Notes under the pieces: generated by a model | Told to the model about the DNA's origin: nothing | Database searches by the model: none | Seen by the model: only the letters and a program-made list of their open reading frames with translations | Source of the DNA: JADLBR01 sp964651705 | GTDB lineage: Bacteria; Verrucomicrobiota; Verrucomicrobiia; JADLBR01 | NCBI GenBank assembly: GCA_964651705.1 | Contig: CAZYWZ010000019.1 | Location: forward strand, 16,635-80,634 | DNA: 64,000 nucleotides | Reading direction: 5' to 3' | Translations under genes and position numbers: made by a program | Shown here: positions 42,924-49,985 of the stretch, piece after piece | Numbering within the stretch: position 1 is the first letter of the stretch | Layout: each line of letters opens with the position of its first letter

Positions 42924-44105
42924 ATGACCGCGCAACAGACAGGCGGTCTCGTGGCCCGTCATGTCCAGACCATCCCACGGTCCGGCATCCGGGACTTCTT
43001 CGAGATCGTGCAGGGGATGCGGGATGTCATCTCCCTGGGAATAGGCGAACCGGATTTCGTCACGCCGTGGCGGATCCGCGAGGCGGCCATCTATTCCCTC
43101 GAAAAGGGCCGCACCGGTTATACCTCCAACCTCGGACTGCCGCGCCTGCGGCGCTCGATCTCCAAATACGTGGAGCGCTGGTTTGGCGTCCCCTACAGCC
43201 CCGAGAACGAGATCCTCGTCACCGTCGGCGTGTCCGAGGCCCTCGACATCGCGCTCCGGGCCGTCATCAACCCGGGGGACGAAATCCTGTTCCACGAGCC
43301 CTGCTACGTCTCCTATTCCCCCAGCGTCACCCTGGCCCATGGCGTGCCCGTGCCAGTCCGGACCTCCGCGGCCGATGGCTTCGCGCTCCGGGCCAAGGCC
43401 ATCGCCCCGCACATCACCCCCGCCTCCCGCGCCCTCGTCCTCAACTTTCCCACGAACCCCACCGGCGCCGTCCTCGAGCGCGCGGAACTCGAGCGCATCG
43501 CCGCGCTCTGCATCCAACACGACCTCGTGGTCATCAGCGACGAGGTCTACGCCGAACTCACCTTCCCCGGCCACGACCACGTCTCCATCGCCAGCATACC
43601 CGGCATGCGCGAGCGCACCATCTTCCTCCACGGCTGCTCCAAGGCTTTCGCGATGACGGGCTTCCGGCTGGGCTTCGCCTGCGCCCCACCGGAACTCACC
43701 GAGGCCATGATGCGCGTCCACCAGTACGCCATGCTCTGCGCCTCGATCATCGCCCAGGAGGCCGCCATCGAGGCCCTGGATAATTGCCACGACGAGATGC
43801 TCCGCATGCGCGAAAATTACCTCGAGCGCAGAAATTTCGTCGTCGCCGCCTTCCGCCAGATGGGCCTCCCCTGCGTCGAGCCCCGCGGCACCTTCTACGC
43901 ATTCCCGGATATCTCGCCCACCGGCCTCACCTCCCGCGAGTTCGCCATCCGTTTCCTCGATGAGGAGCGCGTCGCCATGGTGCCCGGCGACGCCTTCGGC
44001 CCAGGCGGCGCGGGCCACGTCCGGTGCAGTTGCGCCACCGCCATGGACCTCATCGTGATCGCCATGGAACGCCTCGCCCGATTCGTCGGACGCCTCGCAC
44101 CCTGA
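42924..44105 (+). CDS. PLP-dependent class I/II aminotransferase
   Basis: 393 residues, fold type I. Substrate loop SLGIGEPDF (about 38), VTVGVSEALDIALRA (about 98), NFPTNPTGAV (about 180), ISDEVYAEL (about 207) and the PLP lysine in HGCSKAFAMTGFRLG (about 240) are all present, followed by RGTFYAFPDIS and VAMVPGDAFG. Expected reaction: amino transfer between an amino acid and a 2-oxoacid; aspartate- or aromatic-type cannot be told by eye. ATG 42924 starts MTAQQTGGLVARHV, the common N-terminus. Followed immediately by a family A repeat. Confidence 0.9.
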   Translation: MTAQQTGGLVARHVQTIPRSGIRDFFEIVQGMRDVISLGIGEPDFVTPWRIREAAIYSLEKGRTGYTSNLGLPRLRRSISKYVERWFGVPYSPENEILVTVGVSEALDIALRAVINPGDEILFHEPCYVSYSPSVTLAHGVPVPVRTSAADGFALRAKAIAPHITPASRALVLNFPTNPTGAVLERAELERIAALCIQHDLVVISDEVYAELTFPGHDHVSIASIPGMRERTIFLHGCSKAFAMTGFRLGFACAPPELTEAMMRVHQYAMLCASIIAQEAAIEALDNCHDEMLRMRENYLERRNFVVAAFRQMGLPCVEPRGTFYAFPDISPTGLTSREFAIRFLDEERVAMVPGDAFGPGGAGHVRCSCATAMDLIVIAMERLARFVGRLAP

Positions 44106-44108
44106 TAT

Positions 44109-44201
44109 CTGACGTGAAACTTCGCCCCCGGTGGCATCTCACGGCGACGCCCTACAATTTTTGTAGGCCGACTGTGTCAGGCGACAGCGGGAATGAAGTT
44201 C
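44109..44201 (-). repeat. Family A interspersed palindromic repeat, copy 4 (inverted)
   Basis: Reads CTGACGTGAAACTTCGCCCC, GGCATCTCACGGCGACGCC, core CTACAATTTTTGTAGG and CCGACTGTGTCAGGCGACAG. This is the reverse complement of copies 1-3. The terminal TGA motif (TGACGTGAAA, 44110-44119) starts five bases after the aminotransferase stop codon. Confidence 0.8.
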
Positions 44202-44237
44202 ACACATGACCGACGCGGCGCGGCCCGAAAAACCGGC

Positions 44238-44864
44238 CTATCGTTTCTCGCCCCGCGGCCAGACACAGAGCCCGTAGACGATGTGGAATAACCCGAAGGT
44301 GCAGGCCATGGCATAGGCCCCGTCCACGGGACCCGCGCCATGCTGGTCGAGGCCAAGATAGAAAACCGGCGCCGTCAGCAATCCGGCCAACAGGAAACAC
44401 CACCCCAGGATCTCGATCGGCCTCGGCGCGTATTCGTCCGTGGAAAGGAGCGCCAGGCCATAGAACACCATCCAGTAGAACACCACCGGCGCGATCTGGT
44501 AGACCATCAGCCAGTGCCAGAATGTGATGCTCGCCCCCGCCAAAACGCTCGGGAATACCTGCCCCAGGGCGAACCGCATCCGCGAGGAAAAAAATGGTTC
44601 CCCGGACTGCCGAGATCCGCGCCACAGCCCATACCCGCCCGCCGAGAGAACCGCGCACAGGACCCCGATCCATATCAGCAGAAACACGGTCGGCGTCAGG
44701 CCCGGATACCGGTAGAAGTACCAGACCATCCCCAGCGCCACCGCGACCGTCAGGAATCCTGCCCCGAGGGCCAGCGGCGCCGAGATCGCCCGGTACACCC
44801 GAGTCCTCTCCATCAGTCCCCGCATCGTCTCCAGGCGCCCCTGCAAGCGGTCCGAAACTGCCAT
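44238..44864 (-). CDS. Six-span integral membrane protein of unknown function
   Basis: 208 residues, about six hydrophobic segments (near 30-52, 58-80, 98-120, 122-142, 148-170 and 180-200), with a short amphipathic N-terminus (SDRLQGRLETMRGLMERTRV). ATG 44864 has GGAG 9 bases upstream; an earlier GTG adds seven residues. No transporter or enzyme signature. It stands alone between repeat islands; convergent with the aminotransferase. Confidence 0.65.
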   Translation of the reverse strand: MAVSDRLQGRLETMRGLMERTRVYRAISAPLALGAGFLTVAVALGMVWYFYRYPGLTPTVFLLIWIGVLCAVLSAGGYGLWRGSRQSGEPFFSSRMRFALGQVFPSVLAGASITFWHWLMVYQIAPVVFYWMVFYGLALLSTDEYAPRPIEILGWCFLLAGLLTAPVFYLGLDQHGAGPVDGAYAMACTFGLFHIVYGLCVWPRGEKR

Positions 44865-44942
44865 GCCCCACTCTCCGCCCAACACAACCCGCGCGCAAGC
44901 CGCGTTTTGCCACGTCAGGGCTCGCCCGCCGCATCATTCCTT

Positions 44943-45038
44943 GGGGAAACTTCATTCCCGCTGCCGCCTGACACAGACGGCCTCCAAATTTTGTATGGCG
45001 TCTCTGCGACACCCCACCGGGAGGAAGTTTCAAGCCAG
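44943..45038 (+). repeat. Family A interspersed palindromic repeat, copy 5
   Basis: GGAAACTTCATTCCCGCTGC, GCCTGACACAGACGGC, core CTCCAAATTTTGTATGG, CGTCTCTGCGACACC, end GGAAGTTTCAAGCCAG. The gap 44865-45275 consists of this copy, a GCGCGCGGGGCACCACCGGG segment (about 45050-45070), a family B unit and a family C hairpin, with no coding sequence. Confidence 0.75.
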
Positions 45039-45089
45039 ATTCCGTGCCCCGCGCGCGGGGCACCACCGGGGGTGAAAATTTGCCTATCG

Positions 45090-45150
45090 CCCGCCGAAGG
45101 GCGAAGGCCCTTCGCTACTAGCGAGTTACGTCGTATTTTGATCAAATCAG
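45090..45150. repeat. Family B palindrome with GTCGTATTTT tail
   Basis: CCGAAGGGCGAAGGCCCTTCG followed by CTACTAGCGAGTTACGTCGTATTTT, nearly the same composite as at 37226-37271. Here the tail runs on into TGATCAAATCAG rather than CGAGTCAG, and family C copy 2 begins directly after it. Confidence 0.75.
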
Positions 45151-45152
45151 AT

Positions 45153-45278
45153 TCCATGCCCCGCGTGCGGGGCACCGCCGGGGCGGAAAATGGTAGGCTG
45201 CGCCTTGGCGCACGCTGCCGAATCGAACGCCCGCGTGCGCCAAGTCGCAGCCTACATCGCGACCCAATTTTCGAGTCA
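45153..45278. repeat. Family C long-hairpin repeat, copy 2 (loop inverted)
   Basis: Arms at 45193-45213 and 45235-45255 (20 of 21 bases paired). Flanks match copy 1 at 13401-13525 in the same orientation, but the loop (GCTGCCGAATCGAACGCCCG...) is the reverse complement of copy 1's loop with 19 of 21 matches. Ends TTTTCGAGTCA, whose TCA is the reverse-strand stop of the HAD-NUDIX gene. Confidence 0.85.
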
Positions 45279-46349
45279 GCCCCGCCCGGCATCCCCTTGC
45301 AGCACCCGCTCGATCAGCACGCGCGTCGGCGTGTTGAGCGGCAACCGCGCCAGCGCCTCCCGGGGCTCAACCCACACGTGCCGCGAGGCCTCGTCGTTCA
45401 GCGTCACCTCCCCGGGCAAGGCCGAGGCCGTGTAATTCATCAGCAGGAAGTGCTCGCGCCGGAAAAATTCCGGGCAATCGATGCAATCCTGAGTCTCCAC
45501 GTAGCGGATATCCGTCAACCCGAGGCCCGTCTCCTCCGCGACCTCGCGCCGCAGGGCCTCCTCGGCGCGCTCCCCCCGCCGGATCTTCCCCCCGGGAATG
45601 CCCCAGAGGTCCGACCACTTGTGCGTCTGCACCAGCAACACCTTCCCGCCCTCCCCAAAGATCAGCGCCCCAACCGTCGCGACCGGACGCCCCTCGGGCG
45701 CCACGCCCCGCGAATGCCTCCGCAAAAACGACAGCACCCCGAACATGTCGCGAAAAAGATGGTCGGGCCCGCTGCGCTTCAACTTCTCCAACGAGTCGTA
45801 GCCCGTCAGCACCGCCGCCGACACCACCCCGGCAAAACGCGCCGTCTCCACGTCGTGCTGCATGTCGCCCACGAACAGCGTCTCCGCAGGAACCGCCCCA
45901 TGCTCCCGAAGCAATTCCCCGATCACCTCCCGCTTGTCGATGGCCCCCGTGTACGCCCTCCGAAAATATTTCGCCACCCCCAACCGCGCGGCCTGGCCCT
46001 CCCAGTGCCGCGAATGGATCGTGCTCAGCAGAAAAACCCCCATCCCCTCCCCGCACGCGTACTCCAATACCTCCCGGGCGCCGGGCAAAAGCGGGATGTC
46101 ATCCTGCAACCGCTGGAACACCGCATGATAGTGCCGGTCCAATTCCTCCAGCGTCGCCTCCGGCAGCCACTGCCGGTAGAATTCCGTGAAGGGCAGATAG
46201 AACCGCTCCCGGAATTGCCCCTCCGTCCATCGCTCCTCACCAAACGCATCGAAGATCGCATTCGTCGCCGCAAACACCGGCGGAAAATCATCCACCAAGG
46301 TCCCGGACCAGTCGAATATCACGTTGCGGATCGCCACCCCAGGACCCAT
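45276..46349 (-). CDS. HAD phosphatase - NUDIX hydrolase fusion
   Basis: 357 residues. Residues about 8-205 are a HAD-family phosphohydrolase: nucleophile motif FDWSGTLVDD, motif II in LLSTIHS and motif IV in LFVGDMQHDVETAR. The nucleophile loop reads DWSGT where DxDGT is usual, so the general acid Asp is replaced by Ser. Residues about 220-350 are a NUDIX domain with the full box GGKIRRGERAEEALRREVAEETGL's key residues (G, E, R-E, EE, G). The start at ATG 46349 avoids overlap with the divergent AP2 gene. Likely substrates are phosphorylated nucleotides or sugars processed in two steps. Stop codon lies in a family C repeat. Confidence 0.8.
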   Translation of the reverse strand: MGPGVAIRNVIFDWSGTLVDDFPPVFAATNAIFDAFGEERWTEGQFRERFYLPFTEFYRQWLPEATLEELDRHYHAVFQRLQDDIPLLPGAREVLEYACGEGMGVFLLSTIHSRHWEGQAARLGVAKYFRRAYTGAIDKREVIGELLREHGAVPAETLFVGDMQHDVETARFAGVVSAAVLTGYDSLEKLKRSGPDHLFRDMFGVLSFLRRHSRGVAPEGRPVATVGALIFGEGGKVLLVQTHKWSDLWGIPGGKIRRGERAEEALRREVAEETGLGLTDIRYVETQDCIDCPEFFRREHFLLMNYTASALPGEVTLNDEASRHVWVEPREALARLPLNTPTRVLIERVLQGDAGRG

Positions 46350-46467
46350 AGCACCCGCGCCGCGAGACCGCAACCCGCCGCATCGCCCTTTGGCTGCAAC
46401 GGATGGCAATCTTTGCCCTTGACCGGACACGCGAGCGGGCGGACTGTATGGCCTTGGCCGGAGGCCT

Positions 46468-46923
46468 ATGGCAGCGGCAAAGCGCAAGCGGAAGAACCGG
46501 TTCAAGGGTATCGCGCGGGTCGATCAGGCCGAGAAACGGCAGCACGGCTTCCTCGTCCGACTGCAGCGCCGCGGCCGCCGCCACAGCGCCTTCTTCTCCG
46601 ACGGGGAATTCGGCGGCAAGGCGCAGGCCCTCGCCGCCGCAAGGCGCCATTACGGCCAACTGTGCCGCAGGCACCCCCCCGCCGATCGCCGCGACTTCGC
46701 CGAGCGCATGACCTCGCGCAATAGCTCGGGCCGCGTCGGCGTCTCCCTCACGCGCTCCGTCGCCAGCAACGGCAAGGCCTACGAATCCTTCTCCGCCTCT
46801 TGCTCCATCGAGAAGGGCCGCCGCATCACCAAGAAGTTCTCCATCAGCCGCCACGGGCGCAAGAAGGCCTACGAGCTCGCCTGCCGCTGGCGCGACTCCA
46901 TGGTCCGGAAGATGGAGCGCTAG
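46468..46923 (+). CDS. Stand-alone AP2-domain protein
   Basis: 151 residues, very basic. Two AP2-like units: FKGIARVDQ...HGFLVRLQRRGRRHSAFFSD (about 12-66) and GRVGVSLTRS...YESFSASCSIEKGRRITKKF (about 87-145). Each has the three-strand pattern and following helix (AQALAAARRHYGQL; KKAYELACRWRDSM). AP2 domains bind DNA; bacterial ones are often linked to mobile elements or phage, but no nuclease is fused here. Divergent from the HAD-NUDIX gene. Its TAG stop is the first base triplet of a 14-bp hairpin stem. Confidence 0.8.
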   Translation: MAAAKRKRKNRFKGIARVDQAEKRQHGFLVRLQRRGRRHSAFFSDGEFGGKAQALAAARRHYGQLCRRHPPADRRDFAERMTSRNSSGRVGVSLTRSVASNGKAYESFSASCSIEKGRRITKKFSISRHGRKKAYELACRWRDSMVRKMER

Positions 46924-46960
46924 CGGCCCGCCGGGCTTTACCAGGTCCGGCGGGCCGCTA
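46921..46960 (+). terminator. 14-bp perfect hairpin including the AP2 stop codon
   Basis: TAGCGGCCCGCCGG (46921-46934) and CCGGCGGGCCGCTA (46947-46960) form a perfect stem around a 12-base loop (GCTTTACCAGGT). There is no T-run directly after it, only TTTCTTCT about 10 bases on. It probably stops transcription before leuS. Confidence 0.6.
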
Positions 46961-47018
46961 GCCCGCCTGATTTCTTCTCGGCTTGGGAGGAAGACGCGCT
47001 ACGGTATTCCGCCTGATC

Positions 47019-49526
47019 ATGGAGACTAGACGCGCGTACCCTTTTTCCGAGATCGAGGCCAAGTGGCAGGGGCACTGGCTTCGCAACAAGACGTTCCGCG
47101 CCGCAGACCCCGGCGAACCCGGCAGCGAGCGGCCAAAGTTCTACGTCTTGGACATGTTCCCCTACCCCTCGGGTGCCGGCCTGCACGTCGGGCACCCGGA
47201 GGGCTATACCGCCACGGACATCATCGCCCGATACAAGCGCATGCGGGGCTTCAACGTCCTCCACCCCATGGGCTGGGACGCCTTCGGCCTCCCCACCGAA
47301 CGCTACGCCATCCAGACCGGCATGCACCCACGCGAGGCCACCCGCCGCAACATCGAGACCTTCCGCCGCCAGATCCGCTCCCTCGGTTTCTCCTATGACT
47401 GGGATCGCGAGTTCTCCACGACCGACCCGGGATACGTGCGCTGGACACAGTGGATTTTCCTGCAGCTCTATCGCAAGGGCCTCGCGTATGTCGCCGATGC
47501 GCCGGTCTGGTTCTGCCCCGCCCTCGGCACCGGCCTCGCCAACGAGGAGGTCATCAACACCCCCGAAGGCCCCCGTTCCGAGCGCGGCGACCACCCCGTC
47601 GAGCGCCGAACCCTCCGCCAGTGGATGCTCCGCATCACCGCCTACGCCGACCGCCTGCTCGACGACCTCGCACTCGTCGACTGGCCAGAGAACATCAAGG
47701 AGATGCAGCGCAACTGGATCGGCCGCAGCGAGGGCGCGGAGGTCGACTTCCGCACCGAGCGCGGCGACACCCTCACCGTGTTCACCACCAGGCCAGATAC
47801 CCTCTTCGGCGCCACCTACATGGTCCTCGCGCCAGAACACCCCCTCGTCGCCGACCTCACCACCCCCGCACAGCGCCCCTCGGTCAACGCCTACTTGTCC
47901 GCCGCCGCACGAAAGACCGATATCGAACGCACCGACCTCTCCCGCGAAAAGTCCGGCGTCTTCACCGGCGCGCACGCCATCAACCCCGTCTTCGATGCGG
48001 GCGACCCCCGCGGGCGCATCCCCATCTGGGTCGCGGACTACGTCCTCGCCACCTATGGCACCGGCGCCATCATGGCCGTCCCCGCCCACGACGAGCGCGA
48101 TTGGGAGTTCGCCGAGAAATTTGATCTGCCCATCATCGAGGTCGTCGTCCCCCCGGGCGCCCAACCCTCCGCCGCTCGCCCGCTACATTGTTTCCCCGGC
48201 GAGGGCACCTCCGCGAATTCTGGCCCCATCACTGGCCTTCCCACCCCCGAGGCCAAAGAGCGGATCTCCGATTGGCTCGAGGGACGCGGCGCCGGCCGCC
48301 GGCGCGTCAACTACAAGCTCCGCGACTGGCTCTTCTCGCGCCAACTTTATTGGGGCGAGCCATTCCCCATCCTCTGGCGCGAGGGCGACCATGCCCCCGT
48401 CCCAGAGTCGGAGCTCCCCGTCCTCCCCCCAGACCTCGACGACTTCAAACCCACCCCGGACGGGAGACCTCCCCTCGCCAGGGCCGAGGACTGGGTCCGC
48501 GTCGACGCCCGCACCACCCGCGAGACCAACGTCATGCCCAATTGGGCCGGTTCCTGCTGGTATTACCTCCGCTACATCGACCCGATGAACCAGCGCGCCT
48601 TCGTCGACCCCGACAAGGAGCGCTACTGGATGGCCAACGGTGGCGTCGACCTCTACGTCGGTGGCGCGGAGCACGCCGTGCTCCATCTCCTCTACGCCCG
48701 CTTCTGGCACAAGGTCCTCTTCGACCTCGGCCTCGTCTCCACGCCCGAACCCTTCCGCCGTCTCATCAACCAGGGCATCATCCTCGGCGAGGACGGCCAG
48801 AAGATGTCCAAGAGCCGCGGCAACGTCATCAACCCCGACGCCGTCGTCGCGGAATTCGGCGCGGACAGCTTTCGCCTCTACGAGATGTTCATGGGGCCCC
48901 TCGAGCAGAGCAAGCCGTGGTCCACCCAAGGCATCAAGGGTGTCCATGCCTTCCTCGCGCGCGTCTGGCGCCTCCTCGTCCAAGAGGACGACGAGACCGG
49001 CGCCCGCCGGCTCGCCCCCTGCGTCACCGATGCCGCGCCGCGCGAGCAGGACCTCCGCCTCCTGCACCGCACCATCCGCAAGGTCACCGACGACCTCGAG
49101 GGATTGCGCTTCAACACCGCCATCTCCGCATTGATGGTCTGGGTCAATGAGACCATGAAGGCCAATGCCGCCGGGGCCCCCGTTCCCCGCGCCGTGGCCG
49201 ATGGCTTCGTCCTCCTCCTCGCCCCTTTCGCGCCTCACATCGCGGAGGAACTCTGGTCCCTGCTCGGGCATCCCACCCCCATCGCCTCCGAGAACTGGCC
49301 CGCCATCGACGACAGGTACCTCAGCCAGGACTCCGTCGAGATCGTCGTCCAGATCAATGGGAAACTCCGCGACCGCCTGCAAGTGCCCGCCGCCGCCACC
49401 CCTGACGAGATCCAGGCCGCCGCCCGCGCCCTTCCCAAGATCGCCGAGGCGCTCGCCGGATCGCGCCTGATCAAGGCCATCGCGGTCCCCGGCAGGCTCG
49501 TCAATTTCGTCATCGCCCCAAAATAG
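47019..49526 (+). CDS. leuS: Leucyl-tRNA synthetase
   Basis: 835 residues, class Ia. N-terminal FPYPSGAGLHVGHPEGYTATD (cited in part) carries the HIGH motif as HVGH near residue 52. The editing domain includes FTTRPDTLFGATYMVLAPEHP's TTRPDT signature (about 250). The KMSKS loop is QKMSKSRGNVINPD (about 595), and the C-terminal domain ends with VVQINGKLRDRLQVP. It charges tRNA-Leu and edits mischarged residues. ATG 47019 begins METRRAYPF, the normal start; the GGGAGG at 46985 is too far upstream to set it. Confidence 0.95.
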   Translation: METRRAYPFSEIEAKWQGHWLRNKTFRAADPGEPGSERPKFYVLDMFPYPSGAGLHVGHPEGYTATDIIARYKRMRGFNVLHPMGWDAFGLPTERYAIQTGMHPREATRRNIETFRRQIRSLGFSYDWDREFSTTDPGYVRWTQWIFLQLYRKGLAYVADAPVWFCPALGTGLANEEVINTPEGPRSERGDHPVERRTLRQWMLRITAYADRLLDDLALVDWPENIKEMQRNWIGRSEGAEVDFRTERGDTLTVFTTRPDTLFGATYMVLAPEHPLVADLTTPAQRPSVNAYLSAAARKTDIERTDLSREKSGVFTGAHAINPVFDAGDPRGRIPIWVADYVLATYGTGAIMAVPAHDERDWEFAEKFDLPIIEVVVPPGAQPSAARPLHCFPGEGTSANSGPITGLPTPEAKERISDWLEGRGAGRRRVNYKLRDWLFSRQLYWGEPFPILWREGDHAPVPESELPVLPPDLDDFKPTPDGRPPLARAEDWVRVDARTTRETNVMPNWAGSCWYYLRYIDPMNQRAFVDPDKERYWMANGGVDLYVGGAEHAVLHLLYARFWHKVLFDLGLVSTPEPFRRLINQGIILGEDGQKMSKSRGNVINPDAVVAEFGADSFRLYEMFMGPLEQSKPWSTQGIKGVHAFLARVWRLLVQEDDETGARRLAPCVTDAAPREQDLRLLHRTIRKVTDDLEGLRFNTAISALMVWVNETMKANAAGAPVPRAVADGFVLLLAPFAPHIAEELWSLLGHPTPIASENWPAIDDRYLSQDSVEIVVQINGKLRDRLQVPAAATPDEIQAAARALPKIAEALAGSRLIKAIAVPGRLVNFVIAPK

Positions 49527-49613
49527 CCGAACGCGAATATCCGTTTGCGTAATGCGACAACCCGAATTACGTTCTTCGTCGAGCCAGAGCCCGGCGGACG
49601 GGAGGAGAGAAAC

Positions 49614-49886
49614 ATGCGCAACTTCAATGTGTGGGTCACGGTGATCGGGGGCATCGTCCTCCTCTTTACCATGATGATGCTGTTCCGGGCCTCGCAGGAC
49701 GTCCGCCTGGCGGGGGAGACGATCGCGCAACCGGAAGTCGCCTGCGCCAACCTCCATGCGGCGCTGACCTCCATCAAGTACGCCATCATGGGGATCCCTT
49801 TCGGCGCCGGGCTCGTCATCATCGGGATCGTGGGCCGATTCAAGCGCTATCTCGAGATGCTCGAGGCCGAGACCGAAGAGGGCTGA
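49614..49886 (+). CDS. Small two-span membrane protein
   Basis: 90 residues with a strong ribosome site (GGGAGGAGAG, 4 bases before ATG 49614). Two spans: WVTVIGGIVLLFTMMMLF (about 6-24) and YAIMGIPFGAGLVIIGIVG (about 54-74), short acidic C-terminus. No family recognised. It lies 87 bases after leuS. Ends at a hairpin shared with the convergent operon. Confidence 0.7.
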   Translation: MRNFNVWVTVIGGIVLLFTMMMLFRASQDVRLAGETIAQPEVACANLHAALTSIKYAIMGIPFGAGLVIIGIVGRFKRYLEMLEAETEEG

Positions 49887-49926
49887 TCCCCATCCCGATT
49901 CGCCTGCGTTACGCGATTTTGGGAGA

Positions 49927-49944
49927 GCCCGCGGTTTCGCGGGC
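49927..49944. terminator. Hairpin between convergent genes
   Basis: GCCCGCG (49927-49933) and CGCGGGC (49938-49944) around GTTT. It is midway in the 99-base gap between the small membrane protein gene and the end of the PPC operon. No T-run, so the terminator role is inferred from position. Confidence 0.5.
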
Positions 49945-49985
49945 CTCGTGGGCCAAGGGCCGCACGCCGTCCAAACGAAAGGCGC

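Noticed and set aside
41619..44018. 799-codon open frame antisense to three forward genes
   Set aside because: It spans the anti-sigma, PDZ-protein and aminotransferase genes, all with family evidence on the other strand.
32541..45278. CRISPR-like arrays
   Set aside because: The repeats are palindromic, irregularly spaced and lack uniform unique spacers; no cas genes are present.
46350..46505. N-terminal extension of the HAD-NUDIX protein
   Set aside because: It would overlap the start of the divergent AP2 gene and adds no domain.
44340..46724. 794-codon forward open frame across the membrane-protein and HAD-NUDIX genes
   Set aside because: It runs through repeats and antisense to two better-supported genes; its sequence is Arg/Pro/His-rich without motifs.
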